Shown: piece by piece, positions 18,394 to 28,800 of the stretch | How positions within the stretch are numbered: position 1 is the first letter of the stretch | Layout: each line of letters begins with the position of its first letter | From: Herminiimonas sp. KBW02 | GTDB taxonomy: Bacteria > Pseudomonadota > Gammaproteobacteria > Burkholderiales > Burkholderiaceae_D | Assembly (NCBI RefSeq): GCF_003852535.1 | Contig: NZ_QAJP01000004.1 | Location: forward strand, 730,719-794,718 | DNA: 64,000 nt | Direction of reading: 5' to 3' | The notes under the pieces: model-generated | Database searches by the model: none | What the model was told of the DNA's origin: nothing | What the model saw: only the letters and a program-made list of their open reading frames with translations | Program-made: the position numbers and the translations under genes

Positions 18394-19125
18394 ATGTATA
18401 CAGCGGCCGGAAAATCGGACAAAAATCATCTGGTAGGTGAGCATGCGCCGCTCGTCAAGAAGCTGGCGCACCAGATGAAAGCCAAGCTGCCGCCCAGCGT
18501 AGAAGTCGATGATTTGATACAAGCCGGCATGATCGGTTTGCTTGATGCGGTCAGCCGCTATGAAGAAACGCACGGTGCGCAGTTCGAAACCTATGCAGTG
18601 CAACGCATACGTGGCGCCATGCTGGATGAGCTGCGCAGCAGCGACTGGATGCCGCGCAGCATGCGGCAGAACATGCGCAAGATCGAGGTGGCGATGAACA
18701 CCTTGCAGCAACGCCTCGGACGTGCGCCGAATGAAAGTGAAGTGGCGAAGCAGCTCAAGCTGTCGCTGGCCGACTATCAGGACTTGCTCAGTGATGGTGG
18801 TGGCCACCAACTGGTGTACTACGAAGATTTTCACGATACCGAGGACAACGAACACTTCCTTGATCGCTATTGCACCGATGAGTCTCCGGATCCTCTGCAG
18901 AACCTGATGAATACCGGCTTCCGCGCCGCCGTGATCGAAGCGATCCAGGCACTGCCGGAACGTGAAAAAATCCTCATGGGTTTGTACTACGAACAGGAAA
19001 TGAACTTGAAGGAAATTGGCGCCGTCATGGGGGTCACCGAATCACGCGTATCGCAATTGCATAGCCAGGCTATCGCCAGGATGCGTGCGAACTTAAGGGA
19101 GAAAGCGTGGACTGGGGTAGCTTAG
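18394..19125 (+). CDS. fliA: Flagellar sigma factor FliA (sigma-28)
   Basis: FliA directs transcription of class III genes such as flagellin, stators and chemotaxis genes. The 243-residue protein has region 2 (DLIQAGMIGLLDAVSRYEE, QRIRGAMLDELRSSDWMPRS), region 3 (LGRAPNESEVA) and region 4 with the helix-turn-helix ending LKEIGAVMGVTESRVSQLHSQA. The ATG at 18394 has GGAG about 12 bases upstream; the frame extends further but only into flhG. It overlaps motC by 19 bases. Confidence 0.97.
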   Translation: MYTAAGKSDKNHLVGEHAPLVKKLAHQMKAKLPPSVEVDDLIQAGMIGLLDAVSRYEETHGAQFETYAVQRIRGAMLDELRSSDWMPRSMRQNMRKIEVAMNTLQQRLGRAPNESEVAKQLKLSLADYQDLLSDGGGHQLVYYEDFHDTEDNEHFLDRYCTDESPDPLQNLMNTGFRAAVIEAIQALPEREKILMGLYYEQEMNLKEIGAVMGVTESRVSQLHSQAIARMRANLREKAWTGVA

Positions 19126-19847
19126 TTGGTATAGCACTGGCGCTGGGCGGCATCCTCCTCGGGCAAATACTCGAAGGCGGCGCTTTAGGTTCGCTGGTAC
19201 AGCCTGCAGCCTTCATCATCGTCGTAGTCGGCACAGTCGGTGCGGTCCTGCTGCAAAGCGGCTGGCGCAACTTTGTGCAGGGCGTAAAAATGGCCGGCCA
19301 GGTCTTTATGCCGACGGACGACAACTATCCGGGTTTGGTCAAGGACATTACTGCGTGGAGCGTCATCGCACGCCGTGAAGGTTTGCTCAGCCTGGAGCGC
19401 GTGATCAAGGACGTCAAAGATCCATTCGTCGCACATGGCCTGCGCCTGATCGTCGATGGCGTTGACCCAACCAAATTGCGTGACGTGCTGGACCTGGAGA
19501 TAGGTGCATACGAAACGCGTCAACGCCTGGCTATTAAAATATGGGAAGCGGCGGGCGGCTATGCGCCGACCATCGGTATTCTGGGTGCGGTATTAGGTTT
19601 GATCCACGTGATGGAAAACCTGTCCGATCCGAGTCGCCTCGGTAGTGGCATCGCAGTAGCTTTTGTGGCGACGATTTATGGTGTGGGTTTTGCCAATCTG
19701 GTATTCCTGCCTATCTCAAGCAAGCTCAAGGCGCTTGTCAGCCGCGATATCTTCAAACGTGAAATGCTGGCAGATGCGTTTGCCGGTATTGCAGCAGGTG
19801 ATAATCCGCGCTTGATCGAAGAGCGGATGAGCGTCTATACGAGGTAA
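19107..19847 (+). CDS. motC: Second flagellar stator protein, MotA paralogue (MotC)
   Basis: The 246-residue product (GTG start inside the end of fliA) is a MotA/ExbB-family protein with the MotC-like N-terminus MDWGSLVGIALALGGILLG, four hydrophobic segments, and the conserved GGYAPTIGILGAVLGLIHVM and IAVAFVATIYGVGFANL helices. Together with MotD it forms a second stator, as in Pseudomonas MotCD. Its gene order after fliA is also pseudomonad-like. motD begins 36 bases later. Confidence 0.92.
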   Translation: MDWGSLVGIALALGGILLGQILEGGALGSLVQPAAFIIVVVGTVGAVLLQSGWRNFVQGVKMAGQVFMPTDDNYPGLVKDITAWSVIARREGLLSLERVIKDVKDPFVAHGLRLIVDGVDPTKLRDVLDLEIGAYETRQRLAIKIWEAAGGYAPTIGILGAVLGLIHVMENLSDPSRLGSGIAVAFVATIYGVGFANLVFLPISSKLKALVSRDIFKREMLADAFAGIAAGDNPRLIEERMSVYTR

Positions 19848-19883
19848 GCTATCTTGCCCACAGCGTCGGCAGATTAATCCACC

Positions 19884-20666
19884 ATGACACGTAGAAGAAA
19901 ATACGAAGAAGAGCATGAAAACCATGAACGTTGGCTGGTGTCTTACGCCGATTTCATTACGCTCCTGTTCGCCTTCTTTGTTGTCATGTACGCGATTTCA
20001 TCCGTCAACGAAGGTAAATACCGCATCCTCTCCAGCTCACTGGGTATCGCCTTCGGTGGGGTAGCTGCGAAGACAGAAACCATCAAGGATCCGGTCAGCC
20101 CAAGCACTCCCGTTCTGCCGTTACCGATTCAATCGCCTGCGCAACGCGCGAATGAAGCTGTCGTCAAACGTGAAAAAGCACGCATGACCAGCATCGCACG
20201 CGACATCCTCAAGGCCATGGCACCTCTGGTTAGTCAGGGCAAGGTGCGCGTCACGCAAACCAATCGCGGTGTCAGTGTTGAAATCAATGCGAGTGTGTTG
20301 TTTGCGCCGGGCGAGGCAAAGCTGAATGCGCAATCGGAAGCGGCATTGCGTGCGGTGGCTCAGGTTCTGAAGGACGTAGATAACGACATCCAGGTCGAAG
20401 GCCACACCGATAACACGCCTATCAACAACTCCATGTTCCCATCCAACTGGGAACTCTCTGCCGTACGCGCCAGTAGCGTAGTGCGCTTATTCCTGGCCAG
20501 CGGTGTCGCCGAAAAACGCCTGGTCGCCATGGGCCACGGTGCCAACCTTCCTGTCGATAGCAATGACACGACAGAAGGGCGCTTACGCAATCGCCGCGTG
20601 CAATTGATGATCCTCTCGGGCATGCCTGATGTGGTGACTGAAGTGCCGGTTACTGCGGAAGATTAA
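19884..20666 (+). CDS. motD: Second flagellar stator protein, MotB paralogue (MotD)
   Basis: The 260-residue protein has a short basic cytoplasmic head, one membrane helix with SYADFITLLFAFFVVMYA placing the proton-binding Asp at residue 23, and a periplasmic OmpA-like peptidoglycan-binding domain with VEGHTDNTPI, NWELSAVRA and RNRRVQLMI. The frame is intact, so this copy could still drive rotation where motB (2964-3949) is interrupted. This is the last flagellar gene of the cluster. Confidence 0.93.
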   Translation: MTRRRKYEEEHENHERWLVSYADFITLLFAFFVVMYAISSVNEGKYRILSSSLGIAFGGVAAKTETIKDPVSPSTPVLPLPIQSPAQRANEAVVKREKARMTSIARDILKAMAPLVSQGKVRVTQTNRGVSVEINASVLFAPGEAKLNAQSEAALRAVAQVLKDVDNDIQVEGHTDNTPINNSMFPSNWELSAVRASSVVRLFLASGVAEKRLVAMGHGANLPVDSNDTTEGRLRNRRVQLMILSGMPDVVTEVPVTAED

Positions 20667-21045
20667 GGCGATCTTTTCAGGTCGTTGTCCCTCTTTTGCG
20701 ACGTAGTATGCGGTGCAAAGCTGCATTTGAGACAACTCTCCAGTCATCCATTTTTCTTTAGATTAGTTTCGGAAAGCCAGTTTTCATGCACCAACTATGT
20801 GCATGTCTACTTTCCCTGTACGCCTTGCCCAGCTTGACTTTGCTTCACATGTAAAGTCATTGAATTCAATAAATTCTTTTAATTGTTTTTAAAAATCATT
20901 ATTTGTCGATAAGAATCATCTTTTCGCATTTATCATTATTTAACAAAATGCCCCATGATCATGGGAGGCGCTTGCGCTACATTCTCTATATTGTCTTGTA
21001 TTTCCTTATGGCAACATTTTGAATGGTTCTGGAGCCGCAATCGCA
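20667..21045. other. AT-rich intergenic region between the flagellar cluster and the TPS/CDI island
   Basis: About 380 bases without a credible gene. From about 20860 to 20950 it is strikingly AT-rich compared with the flanks. A perfect seven-base inverted repeat (CATGCAC, loop, GTGCATG) lies at 20785-20805. I see no convincing -35/-10 pair or terminator, though the promoter for the tpsB gene must be here. It marks the left edge of the accessory island. Confidence 0.6.
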
Positions 21046-22779
21046 ATGCATAAGCAAGTCGCTGTACATCCTCTCTTTCGCAAGTCGCTTTTTTCATCTA
21101 TTTATTTGCTGATCGGCGGGTTCCTCTGTCTCTCCCCAGTGTTTGCGCAAAGTCCTGCGGCCGACGAGTTGTTACGTCAGCAGGAGCGCGAGCGGCAATT
21201 ACGTCTGCAACAAGAGCAGACGCCAGACGTTCGCCTGCAGGCTCCGGCAGCACAGCCGATAGCAATACTCCCGGAGAATGAAGCACCTTGTTTTCGCATT
21301 GATCATATTTCGCTACTCGGTGATGCTGCCGAGCGTTTTCAATTCGGCCTGAAAAGCGTGATTGCAGGTACCGACTCGCCTATAGGCAGATGTCTGGGTG
21401 TAAACGGTATCAATCTGGTAGTGAGCCGCATACAGAACGTGATCGTCGATAACGGATACGTAACGACTCGTGTACTGGTGTCGCCGCAAGATCTGAATGC
21501 AGGCAACTTAGTGCTCACGGTGATTCCAGGGCGCGTGCGCAACGTCAGGTTTGCGGCTGACTCTGATCCACGCGGCACCAAATGGAATGCGATCCCGGTT
21601 CAGTCCGGAGACATTCTGAATCTGCGCGATATTGAGCAAGGACTGGAAAACTTTAAACGTGTTCCGACTGCGGCGGCTGATATCAAGATAGAGGCAGCAG
21701 AAGGTGAAGGCGCGCAGCCAGGACAAAGCGACCTGGTGATTTCATATAAGCAGGGCATTCCTTTTCGCATGTCTGTTTCTGTCGATGATTCAGGTTCCAA
21801 ATCGACCGGTAAATATCAGGGTGTTGTCACGCTGTCCTATGACCATATGCTGACACTGAATGATTTGTTTTATGTCAGCTTCAATCACGACTTGGGTGGT
21901 GGCGATAGCGGGGCAAGGGGAACGCGTGGTGGCGTCGCGCATTACTCGATACCGTTGGGCTATTGGTTGCTGAGCACGACCGCTACACGTAATCGCTACT
22001 TCCAGACCATCGCAGGTATAAACCAGAATTACGTTTATTCGGGTATCAGTGCCAGCAATGACCTCAAGCTGTCTCGTGTTGTGTATCGGGATGCGCAACG
22101 CAAAACGACGCTGGCCGTACGCGGCTATCTCAAAGAATCCAATAACTACATCGAAGACGCTGAAATAGAAAACCAGCGCAGGCGCACTGCAGGATGGGAA
22201 TTCAGTGTCGCCCATCGTGAATTCATGGGCCCGAACACGCTTGATATCAATCTCGCTTATCGCCACGGCACGGGCGCATTCCAGGCACTACAAGCACCGG
22301 AGGATGCGTTTGGTGAGGGAGCTTCGCGTCCCAAAGTCTGGAATGCAGACGTTTCCTTATCTGTCCCTTTCCAGCTCGCACAACAAAACTTTCGTTATCT
22401 CGGTGCATTACGTGCACAGTGGAACGACACGCCGTTGGTACCGCAGGACAGATTTGCAATCGGCGGTCGTTACTCGGTCCGTGGTTTTGACGGAAACATG
22501 ATGCTGTCTGCTGATCGCGGCTGGACTTTGCGTAATGACATAGGCATGGTCCTTGGCCCGATAGGTGCAGAGCTATATCTCGGCGTCGACTACGGCGAAG
22601 TTGGTGGGCAGTCGAGTCGCTACCTGATAGGCAAGCGGCTGGCGGGTACTGCGCTGGGGCTGCGCGGTAGTGTACTGGGCGTTTCATATGACATTTTCGT
22701 AGGTCAGCCAATAAAAAAACCAGATGGGTTCAGGACTGCAAATACGACCGCGGGCTTCAATCTGAACTGGAGCATCTAG
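21046..22779 (+). CDS. Two-partner secretion outer membrane transporter (TpsB, CdiB/FhaC/ShlB family)
   Basis: This Omp85-superfamily protein exports its TpsA partner across the outer membrane. The 577-residue product has a signal peptide ending near SPVFAQ, a short charged helix region (LLRQQERERQLRLQQEQ), two POTRA domains (about 90-240) and a 16-stranded barrel with the conserved loop motif GGRYSVRGFDG near residue 475. ATG 21046 is preferred because GGAG lies about 11 bases upstream; a TTG at 21019 would add nine residues. The cognate exoprotein gene begins 62 bases downstream. Confidence 0.92.
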   Translation: MHKQVAVHPLFRKSLFSSIYLLIGGFLCLSPVFAQSPAADELLRQQERERQLRLQQEQTPDVRLQAPAAQPIAILPENEAPCFRIDHISLLGDAAERFQFGLKSVIAGTDSPIGRCLGVNGINLVVSRIQNVIVDNGYVTTRVLVSPQDLNAGNLVLTVIPGRVRNVRFAADSDPRGTKWNAIPVQSGDILNLRDIEQGLENFKRVPTAAADIKIEAAEGEGAQPGQSDLVISYKQGIPFRMSVSVDDSGSKSTGKYQGVVTLSYDHMLTLNDLFYVSFNHDLGGGDSGARGTRGGVAHYSIPLGYWLLSTTATRNRYFQTIAGINQNYVYSGISASNDLKLSRVVYRDAQRKTTLAVRGYLKESNNYIEDAEIENQRRRTAGWEFSVAHREFMGPNTLDINLAYRHGTGAFQALQAPEDAFGEGASRPKVWNADVSLSVPFQLAQQNFRYLGALRAQWNDTPLVPQDRFAIGGRYSVRGFDGNMMLSADRGWTLRNDIGMVLGPIGAELYLGVDYGEVGGQSSRYLIGKRLAGTALGLRGSVLGVSYDIFVGQPIKKPDGFRTANTTAGFNLNWSI

Positions 22780-22841
22780 TAAAAACGTGTGATTCGTATC
22801 TATCACGTTCTCATATTGAATAAATCAGGCAAGAGGCAGAC

Positions 22842-25800
22842 ATGAACAAGCACCTATATCGCATCGTCTTTAATAAAACACGCGGCATCATGATGGCGGT
22901 CGCGGAAAATGTATCTGCACAAGGTAAGGGCGATGCCGCATCGTCTTCGTCAGGCGTGTTTAAACCGACGATGGAACAGATTTGCTTGCAGCTGAAATCT
23001 ATATCTTTCGCTGCCAAACTGACTGCGGGTGTCATGACAGTCATCATGCCTTTTGCTCATGCGCAGATCGTCGCAGATCCAACTGCACCGAATAATCAGC
23101 GTCCTACCATCGTGCAAACAGCGAATGGTCTGCCGCAAGTCAACATTCAGGCTCCATCGGCAGCAGGTGTATCGCGTAATACATATAGCCAGTTCGACGT
23201 GCAGAGCAATGGTGCCATTCTCAATAACAGCCGGGACAATGTACTTACCCAAACCGGCGGCTGGGTGCAGGGTAATCCATGGTTAAACGGAGGCTCCGCA
23301 CGAGTGATCCTGAATGAAGTCAACTCCAGCAATCCTAGTCATCTGCGTGGCTACGTCGAAGTCGCAGGGCAGAAAGCAGAAGTCATCATCGCTAATCCGG
23401 CGGGCATACAAATCAATGGTGGCGGATTCATCAATGCTGATCGCGTCACACTCACGACGGGAACTGCAACAAGCAATCCGGTCAATAACGGATCATTGGA
23501 AAACTATCGCATCACGCAAGGCACCATCAGTGTTGAAGGCCTGGGTCTGGATACGCGTGGCGCAACCTACACAGACATCCTCGCCAGATCGGTGCAAGTC
23601 AATGCCGGTATCTGGGCTAATAAGTTAAAGGTTGTGACAGGTGCTAATGAAGTCAATATCAACAACCTGGATTACGCGGGTAATGTGGCGCAAGGTATTA
23701 CCCCTATTACAGGTACAGGGTCGGTTCCGCAGTTCAGTCTTGATGTCGCAGCATTAGGTGGCATGTACGCTGGCCACATCTTTCTGGTTGGAAGTGAAAG
23801 CGGCATGGGTGTGCGTAATCAGGGTGCCATCAATGCGAATGGCGGCAACCTTGTTCTGCTATCAAATGGATTCCTTACTAACGAGGGGGCAATGCAGGCT
23901 GCATCGTCGAATGGCAGCGGTGGCAAGCTACATATTGATACGGCGGGAAATATCACCAACAGTGGCGCTCAAGCAGTTATCAGTGCGCAGGATCAGGCCG
24001 ATATAGTTACGAGTGGAAATCTACTCAATACTGTAGCTGCGCGTATCGATGCGAATAATAATCTTGCTATCACGGCAGGTTCACTAAGCAATGAAGGTAA
24101 GCTAGGTGCAACAGATAAGCTGGTCGTGAATGCTACAAATATCGATAACGCAGCAACGGGTGAGATAGCTGCCAACATAGCAAAGTTAACTGCAGCGAAC
24201 AATCTCAGCAATCGCGGCTTGATCGACGGAACGGAAACCGTCTTACGTGCGGATCAACTCGACAACATAGGCACGGGTCGCATCTATGGTGATCAACTCG
24301 CTATTGCGGCAAATACACTGAATAACGACAGTGAAACACTAGCCAGCCTTCGCTCTGATGCCGTCATCGCTGCTCGTCAGCGTATGGATTTGGGTGTCGG
24401 TACCCTCAACAATCGAAATGGATCATTACTCTTTAGTGCAGGTACAGAAGAAACTGCGTTGAATATCGGACGTAGTCTGGATGCGCAAGCGCATGCCACA
24501 GGTAAGGCTGATGTCGTCACCAATCAAGCAGCAACGATAGAGTCGATGGGTGGCATGACCATTGCTGCGGCCAAGATCAATAATCTGAATCCTGATTTCA
24601 GCACGCGTACCGATACCACTAACGAATCTACCTATATTCACTACATACGTTTGGGTGGCACCAGATATCTGGAAAGTTCGCTGGGGCGTTGCTTTAAATG
24701 CGCATCGGATCGCTTCGATGACGGTGATCCAAGTTTGCCTCGACTCGAATATGTGGCCCCTAGCAGTGCCTATCCATTTGAGGCTGGCTTTTCTCGTGTT
24801 CCGTATCAACTGAATACATATGAATACTATGAGACAGAAACAGGAGGGATGTCTGTCCAAATTCCTTATCTGTATCCAGCGGATAGTCCGGTTTGGAAAC
24901 TCTTTGGTGTTGCGGTCGGTGATCAGGTAACACTGAGAAGTTATCTGCAAAGCTACAACCAAAGCATCATTTCCCGCGCCTATCGCGACTTCTATCAGAT
25001 ATGGGTAACGAGTACGCAAACCGTGCAGACCGTTGTCGATAATGCCGGCACGCCAGGACGGATCATCTCGGCTGGTGGAATGACGCTATCTGGTGCTGCG
25101 ATTCTCAATGACAACAGCCAAATCATGGCTGGCGGTAATCTGGACATCTCCGGCGCTAGTCTGACAAATACAGAAACGATGGGGCAGCGGGTGGTGACCG
25201 ATTTTGGCTCCTTCCGCGGCGATAGTGTGAAGTACAAAGGTTACGGCATACACGCGGGCTACTTTGGTAGCGGTGCTTATGTCGAAGTGACGGAGAGCGT
25301 CACAACCAAACTCGATACATCGGTCGCCAAAGGCAACACCAGCATCTCAGGAAGCGGGACGCAAGTTGCCGGGCCGCGTACGCCACCTAGCAGCCTGCTG
25401 ATACTTAATCCTGATCCGAACGATAGTCATATCTACAAGGGCGACCCACGGTTCAATAACAAGCAACAATGGCTATCCAGTGATTACATGTTGCAGGAAC
25501 TTTCTACTGATCCAAACACGATACAAAAACGTCTGGGTGACGGCTTCTATGAACAAATGCTCATTCGCGAACAAGTCGCGGAACTGACAGGGCGCAGATT
25601 CCTTGATGGCTACGCCAGTGACGAAGCGCAGTATCAGGCACTGATGCAGGCTGGCACTGCTTATGCGAAGCAATGGGAGCTAGTACCTGGCGTTAGCCTG
25701 ACACCTGCACAGATGGCGGCGCTCACTAGCGATATCGTCTGGCTGGTTGCACAAGAGGTAGTGCTGCCGGATGGAACGATCACTACAGCGTTGGTGCCGC

Positions 25801-28800
25801 AGGTATATGTCGTGCCTAGACCTGGCGATTTGTCCACTGGCGGCTCATTGCTGGCAGGACAGAACGTTAATATCCAACTCTCGGGAGATCTCAAAAATTC
25901 CGGCACCATCGCTGGGCGTAACGTCATGCAGATCAACGCAGACAATGTGCAGAACTTTGGAGATATAGCCGGCAAAACAGTGAATGTAGCGGCACAGGAG
26001 GATTTGCTTAATATTGGCGGCAGCATTGTCGCAAAGGATAGTCTGACTGCAAGCGCAGGCAGAGACTTTGTCATCGAAAGTACAACCAGTACGGGCACAG
26101 CATCGTCTGGACGCTCCAGCAGTTCTCTCACTCAGATAGACCGCGTAGCTGGGCTGTATGTAACAGGTGATAAGGGCATTCTTGTAGCCAGTGCAGGTAA
26201 TGACTTTAGCGTTCTGGCAGGTGTGCTAGCTAGTTCAGGTGATATGCAGGTTTCAACTGAAAATAATATGAACCTGGGTACGGTAGGGACTGGATACAAA
26301 AGCGATCTCACTGCGAATGATCGTAACTACATGCGGGCATCCGGAACTCAAGATGTTGGTAGCCAGATTGTTTCCGTTGGTAAAACTACTTTAACCGCGG
26401 GGAATAATTTTGAAGCAAAAGCCGCTACTGTTAATGCCATAGGTAATGTAAGTGTTAATGCCACAGGTGACGTCCAAATTGCCGAAGGCCGTGCGACCAG
26501 CCAAAGCGATGATGCACGGTATGCCAAGAGCAAAGGATTTCTTTCTTCATCCAGTACCGAAAGCCGTGAGCAAAGTTCGAGTAATAGTGCCATTGGTAGC
26601 TACTTTGGTGGTGACAGCGTAACCATAACATCCGGTGGGAATGCTGTAATCAGAGGCTCTGTAGTCATTGGCGACGCCGATACGAAAATAGCCGCGGATA
26701 AAAATTTGATCATCGAAGCGGCGATCAGCTCTAGTCAGTCAAGTACATTCTCTGATTCGCGAAAAGGTAGTCTAATCTCGAGCAAGGAAAACAAAAAAAC
26801 TACCGAAAGCTTTAATACACAAGTGGTGGGGAGTTCCGTCAAAGGAAATAACGTTACGCTTTCTGCAGGCAGTGATATTGCAGTGATAGGTAGCCAGGTT
26901 GATGCAGTGAAGGATGTTACCGTCAGTGCCGGGCAAGATGTCTTGATTGCTGCGGCAATTGAGGACCACAATACTGCACAAACAAGTGAAACAAAACGAT
27001 CCGGATTCTCGGGAAGTTTCCAGACAGGTTTGTCCGTGGGTAGCAGTAAGAGCAATCAGACCCTCGATCAACAAGGGCAGCTTGCGATTACATCCAGCAT
27101 CTCCGGAAGCAATGTCAAGATCAATGCAGATCGAGATGTGAATGTGCTCGGCAGTGCGGTACTGGCTGATAAAGATATCAACATCGCCGCGGGCAGGAAT
27201 ATCAATATAGACGTCGTCAAAGAAGCACAGAGCACGACAAGTACCAGTAAAAGTTCCAGTACCAGCATAGGGCTGCATCCGAGCCTGAGCGGCAGCATGA
27301 CCATCCTCGGCATCAATTCTGACAAGCAGAATGGTCAAGCGGACGGACAGAGCTCCGTCCCCAGCTTACTGTCAGCTAATAGCGGCAACCTCACCATGGT
27401 GGCTGGTAATGCGGGTACGCAGGATGCCACCATCACGACACGCGGAGCGGATCTGTTGGCGGGAAATGCGATTAAGCTTGAAGCTGATCGCATCGATCTG
27501 TTAGCAGCACGTGACACGAGCAGCAGTAGCAACCAGACAGAAAGTAAGAGTTTCACTGTGGGTAGCAAACCTGCGGGGCAGATCGGCGGGCTCATCAATA
27601 GCGCAATCGAGTCGGCGATGGCGGCCAGTCAAGGGAGCGGCAACGACAGGCTGGATAATGCCCTGGCCTTAAAGGCTGGTTACGACACATACAAAGCGAT
27701 AGAGAAAGGCGCTGCACTTGCCAATGGTGTCAAAGACCTGGCACAAGGCGCGGACCCAGGTGGAGCTGCGTTTGGTGTATCCATTAGTGTCGGTAGCTCT
27801 AAATCGAGTAGCACTAGCAGCTCAGCAAGTACGGAGGTTACAGGTAGCAATTTGCAAGCCAAGTCTATCGACCTGAATGCACGTCAGACCGATATCACCA
27901 TGGAGGGCGCTAAACTTCAGGCAGAAACGATTAACCTGGAGGCCAAGCGGGACGTGATCTTGGTCGCCGCTGCCAATACCAGCGAAGTACATAGTGCTAA
28001 TAAATCGTCGAGTGCAAGTGTCGGCATCACCATCGGCATGGGTCAGCAAAGTGGCATCAGTCTCCAGCTAGGTGTGCAAAATGCCAAAGGCAAAGCCAAT
28101 GGAGAAGAAACCACCTATGACAACACTCTCATCACTGCCACAGATAAGCTCACGATAAAAAGCGGTAATGACACGACCTTGCAGGGGGCGCAACTCGCAG
28201 CCCAGCAAGTGAAAATGGAGGTGGGTGGCGACCTTACTATTCAGACTTTGCAGGATCAAAGCAAATACGAAAGCGAACAGAAGAGTAGTGGCTTTGGTCT
28301 TAGCTTATGTATCCCCCCGTTCTGCGTGGGGGCTAGCTCGGTCTCCGTCAATACAAGCAATCAAAGTATCAAACATAATTACCAAAGTGCACAAGGACAG
28401 AGTGGTATCTCGGTGGGTGATGGCGGCTTTGATATCACCGTAGCCAATGCGACAGATCTGGTTGGTGCAGCTATTACCAGTACAGCCGACAAAGCAAAAA
28501 ATAACCTTAGCACTGGTAGTCTGAGCAGCAGTGATCTGAACAACGTACAAGACACTGCGACCAAAAGCAACAGCTTTAGTGCTACGGCTAGTTTGGGAAA
28601 AGGGGCCACGATCTCTGAAAATATAACTAAATTAGGTAATGACAGTGCACTCAATTTACTAGGAAATGCTGCTGCAAATAAAGCCTTGCCAAAAGATGAG
28701 CATGAGCAAAGCCAGACCCTCAGCGTCATCAGTCCGGCCAACATCACCATCACTGGTAGCGACGCAGAGCAGAACGCACTAAGCCAGCAAACGGCGGAAG

